5,999 bases of DNA, from assembly GCA_020027635.1 (NCBI GenBank), contig JAHKKL010000175.1:1-5999 (forward strand), read 5' to 3'. The notes beneath the pieces were generated by a model that was not told the DNA's origin, did no database searches, and saw only the letters and a list, made by a program, of their open reading frames with translations. The position numbers were made by a program, and so were the translations under genes. Origin of the DNA: Gammaproteobacteria bacterium. GTDB taxonomy: Bacteria; Pseudomonadota; Gammaproteobacteria; UBA9214. This document shows positions 4,320-5,999 of the stretch, piece after piece. The first letter of the stretch is position 1. Each line of letters starts with the position of its first letter.

Positions 4320-5999
4320 TCACCGAGATTCCCAGCTCTGCAGGCTCAGCGGCGGGACGTAGGGACCCAGGCGCTCGCGTACCCAGCAGTCACCCGTGGC
4401 GGCCCGTTCCGCGGGGGTGGTGAAGCGGTAATGATAGAGCGTGCCACGCACCCAGCTGGGGGGCTGCCCCGGGAAAGGGTTATCGGCGAGCAGTGCCAGC
4501 ACCGGGGGAGCGCCTTGCAGCAGCCGGTACAGCAGGTCGCCGAACCAGGGGTTGCGGTAGGGGGATTCGCCGGCGGCGAACCACATCGTCCAGTCGAGGC
4601 GCGGATGATACGGGATGCTCCACCGCGGGCAGCGGGATACGTCGCCGGGTTTGTAGCGGAACTCATAGGCGCGCCAGTGCTCACCGTCCAGTGAGCCCTC
4701 CACGAGGATTTCGCGCCGCACGGTATTCATCACGCCGAAGAACCCGTAGAAGTTGGTGATGCCGTAACGCGATGTCGTCGCGACGAGGGCGTCCAGTGGT
4801 CCGGGTAGCGGCCGCTGGTCGATGCGCTGCCAGATAACGGCCAGGTTGACCGCTACCACGACGCTTGCCAGCGCGGTCGCCGCCGCCGTCGCCAACCGGC
4901 TCGCCTCGGGCAGGCGGTAATGCAGGCGTGCAGCAAGTCGAGCCGGCAGCAGCCTGGCCACCGCCTGGTCATCGAACAGGAACAGGCACAGGAACATCGT
5001 GAGCAGGTTCAGGAAGTAGAAGTTTCCGGTCAGGGTAATGGCGATCTGCAGGACGAGAAAACCCCAGGCTGCCACGAAACGCAGTCGCCGCGGCATGAAA
5101 ATCAGCCAGGGCAGCACCAGTTCGATCCCGAACATCGACAACACCGAGAGATGCTGGAACCAATCCGGCAACAGGTGCGCGTACCAGGCCAGCGGTGTTG
5201 GCAGGGGTTGCGTTTCGTAATGGAAGTTGAGTGCCGTGAGCTGCGTCCAGCTCGGATCGTGCGTGAGCAGCTTGACCAGGCCGGAACACAGCATGAAACG
5301 GAACAGCAGCCAGCGGAACAGCCAGATGAGGACGCGCGAACCTGCCGCGAGGAAGATCGCGAGCAGTCCCACCTCGAGGATCAGGGCGTCGGGCTGGATG
5401 TGGCCAAAGACGGGCATCGCAACCCACAGCGACAGGTGCAGCACGAACGCCAGCGCCAGCATGTACCGCGTCAGCACGTTCAGCACTACGAGTCCCGAGG
5501 CTGCGGCACCGACGAGGCAAGCCGACAATAGCGCCGTGTCGGAGCTGTTGATCCAGAACAGCGTGGGTGCGAACCAGTAGCGCCACGGGCCGTGCTCTGC
5601 CGCCACCGTGGCCAGATAGTCTGACAGCGGCAGGATGCCGTTGGCGCCGACCAGCCCGATTATCTGGTTGCCAATCGATACGAACGCCACGAGGAATGTC
5701 AGACCCAGCAGGCGCAGGAACAACCAACTCACGAGGTGGAACGTCGGGGGGTAGCGTTCCGGTCCCCACAGCAGCCGCGACCAGCGGTAAGCTGCCTCGC
5801 GGTGGTGTGCGACCAGGGTATAGATGGCTTCCGCCAGTCGCGCATATCCCGGCAGACGGCGATACAGCCACAGGCCCGTAGCCCTGCCGGGTGCCCGGGT
5901 CAGCACCCTGAATGCCGCATCGGCGCCGCTGTAATGCGCCCCATCCGGCTCAAAGAGCTGAATCGCGCGGGCAAATTCTTCCACCGGCACACCGGGATG
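4320..5999 (-). CDS. Lipase maturation factor family membrane protein with DCC (DUF393) domain, 5' end outside window
   Basis: The frame is open from 5999 to the TGA at 4322-4320. The GTG at 5990 is probably an internal Val, since the preceding codons continue the domain; numbering below counts from it. Residues 1-77 are the end of a DCC/DUF393 thioredoxin-like domain (FEPDGAHYSGADAAFRVL, LWLYRRLPG, IYTLVAHHR, LLWG); its CxxC motif would lie beyond the window. Residues about 85-550 are a lipase maturation factor (LMF1-type) domain: multiple membrane helices (about 86-106, 150-172, 176-196, 203-219, 282-300, 304-323, 325-340, 366-388), the hallmark LNFHYETQPLPTPLAWY (254-270), the soluble part with YGFFGVMNTVRREILVEGS and YEFRYKPGD, then HPRLDWTMWFAA, LADNPFP and LGPYVPPLSL. 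Eukaryotic LMF1 helps lipases fold in the ER; the bacterial role is not established, but fusion to a thiol-disulfide domain suggests folding or redox work at the inner membrane. It is convergent with the lipoprotein operon. Confidence 0.93.
   Translation of the reverse strand, partial: HPGVPVEEFARAIQLFEPDGAHYSGADAAFRVLTRAPGRATGLWLYRRLPGYARLAEAIYTLVAHHREAAYRWSRLLWGPERYPPTFHLVSWLFLRLLGLTFLVAFVSIGNQIIGLVGANGILPLSDYLATVAAEHGPWRYWFAPTLFWINSSDTALLSACLVGAAASGLVVLNVLTRYMLALAFVLHLSLWVAMPVFGHIQPDALILEVGLLAIFLAAGSRVLIWLFRWLLFRFMLCSGLVKLLTHDPSWTQLTALNFHYETQPLPTPLAWYAHLLPDWFQHLSVLSMFGIELVLPWLIFMPRRLRFVAAWGFLVLQIAITLTGNFYFLNLLTMFLCLFLFDDQAVARLLPARLAARLHYRLPEASRLATAAATALASVVVAVNLAVIWQRIDQRPLPGPLDALVATTSRYGITNFYGFFGVMNTVRREILVEGSLDGEHWRAYEFRYKPGDVSRCPRWSIPYHPRLDWTMWFAAGESPYRNPWFGDLLYRLLQGAPPVLALLADNPFPGQPPSWVRGTLYHYRFTTPAERAATGDCWVRERLGPYVPPLSLQSWESR

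Noticed and set aside
4920..5531. 203-codon + strand frame rich in Gln, Glu and Arg
   Set aside because: It is the complement of the hydrophobic membrane helices of the lipase maturation factor; reverse complement of Leu/Phe-rich codons gives Gln/Glu/Lys-rich text. No ribosome site.

Overview
The window looks like GC-rich proteobacterial chromosome, most plausibly gammaproteobacterial. The clues are three lipoprotein-type signal peptides with strong Shine-Dalgarno sites, a thioredoxin-like DCC domain fused to a lipase-maturation-factor protein, and an extragenic palindromic element. The lineage is an inference; no rRNA or other marker gene is present.

Layout, left to right. (1) The 3' part of an unrecognised, probably secreted protein on the + strand, entering from the left edge (2-553). 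(2) A short gap with one possible 35-codon remnant ORF. (3) A small + strand lipoprotein gene (772-1155). (4) A 367-bp gap with a GC-rich palindrome/hairpin and a good sigma70-like promoter. (5) A two-gene + strand operon: a 565-residue lipoprotein combining MORN-type strand repeats with C-terminal ankyrin repeats (1523-3220), coupled by a 4-bp ATGA overlap to a 110-residue lipoprotein (3217-3549). (6) A 770-bp convergent gap rich in dyad symmetry, containing a 156-bp MITE-like element (3787-3942) with 19-bp imperfect terminal inverted repeats, a perfect 9-bp flanking direct repeat and a large nested palindrome. (7) On the - strand, a large membrane protein of the lipase maturation factor family with the end of an N-terminal DCC (DUF393) domain (4320-5999), running off the right edge.

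How the genes may work together. The three lipoproteins between 772 and 3549 are all predicted to be exported and lipidated. The MORN/ankyrin protein is built wholly of repeat modules that usually bind other proteins, and its small partner is translationally coupled to it, so an envelope-anchored binding pair is the simplest reading. The small lipoproteins on either side of it share a loose beta-strand pattern and may be distant relatives. MORN_2 repeats are often labelled 'YwqK-type antitoxin' in automatic annotation, but no toxin is visible here. The lipase maturation factor gene is convergent with the operon and shows no direct link to it.

The most noteworthy parts are the MORN+ankyrin lipoprotein operon and the MITE-like element. 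No CRISPR array, tRNA, rRNA or intact transposase gene was seen.
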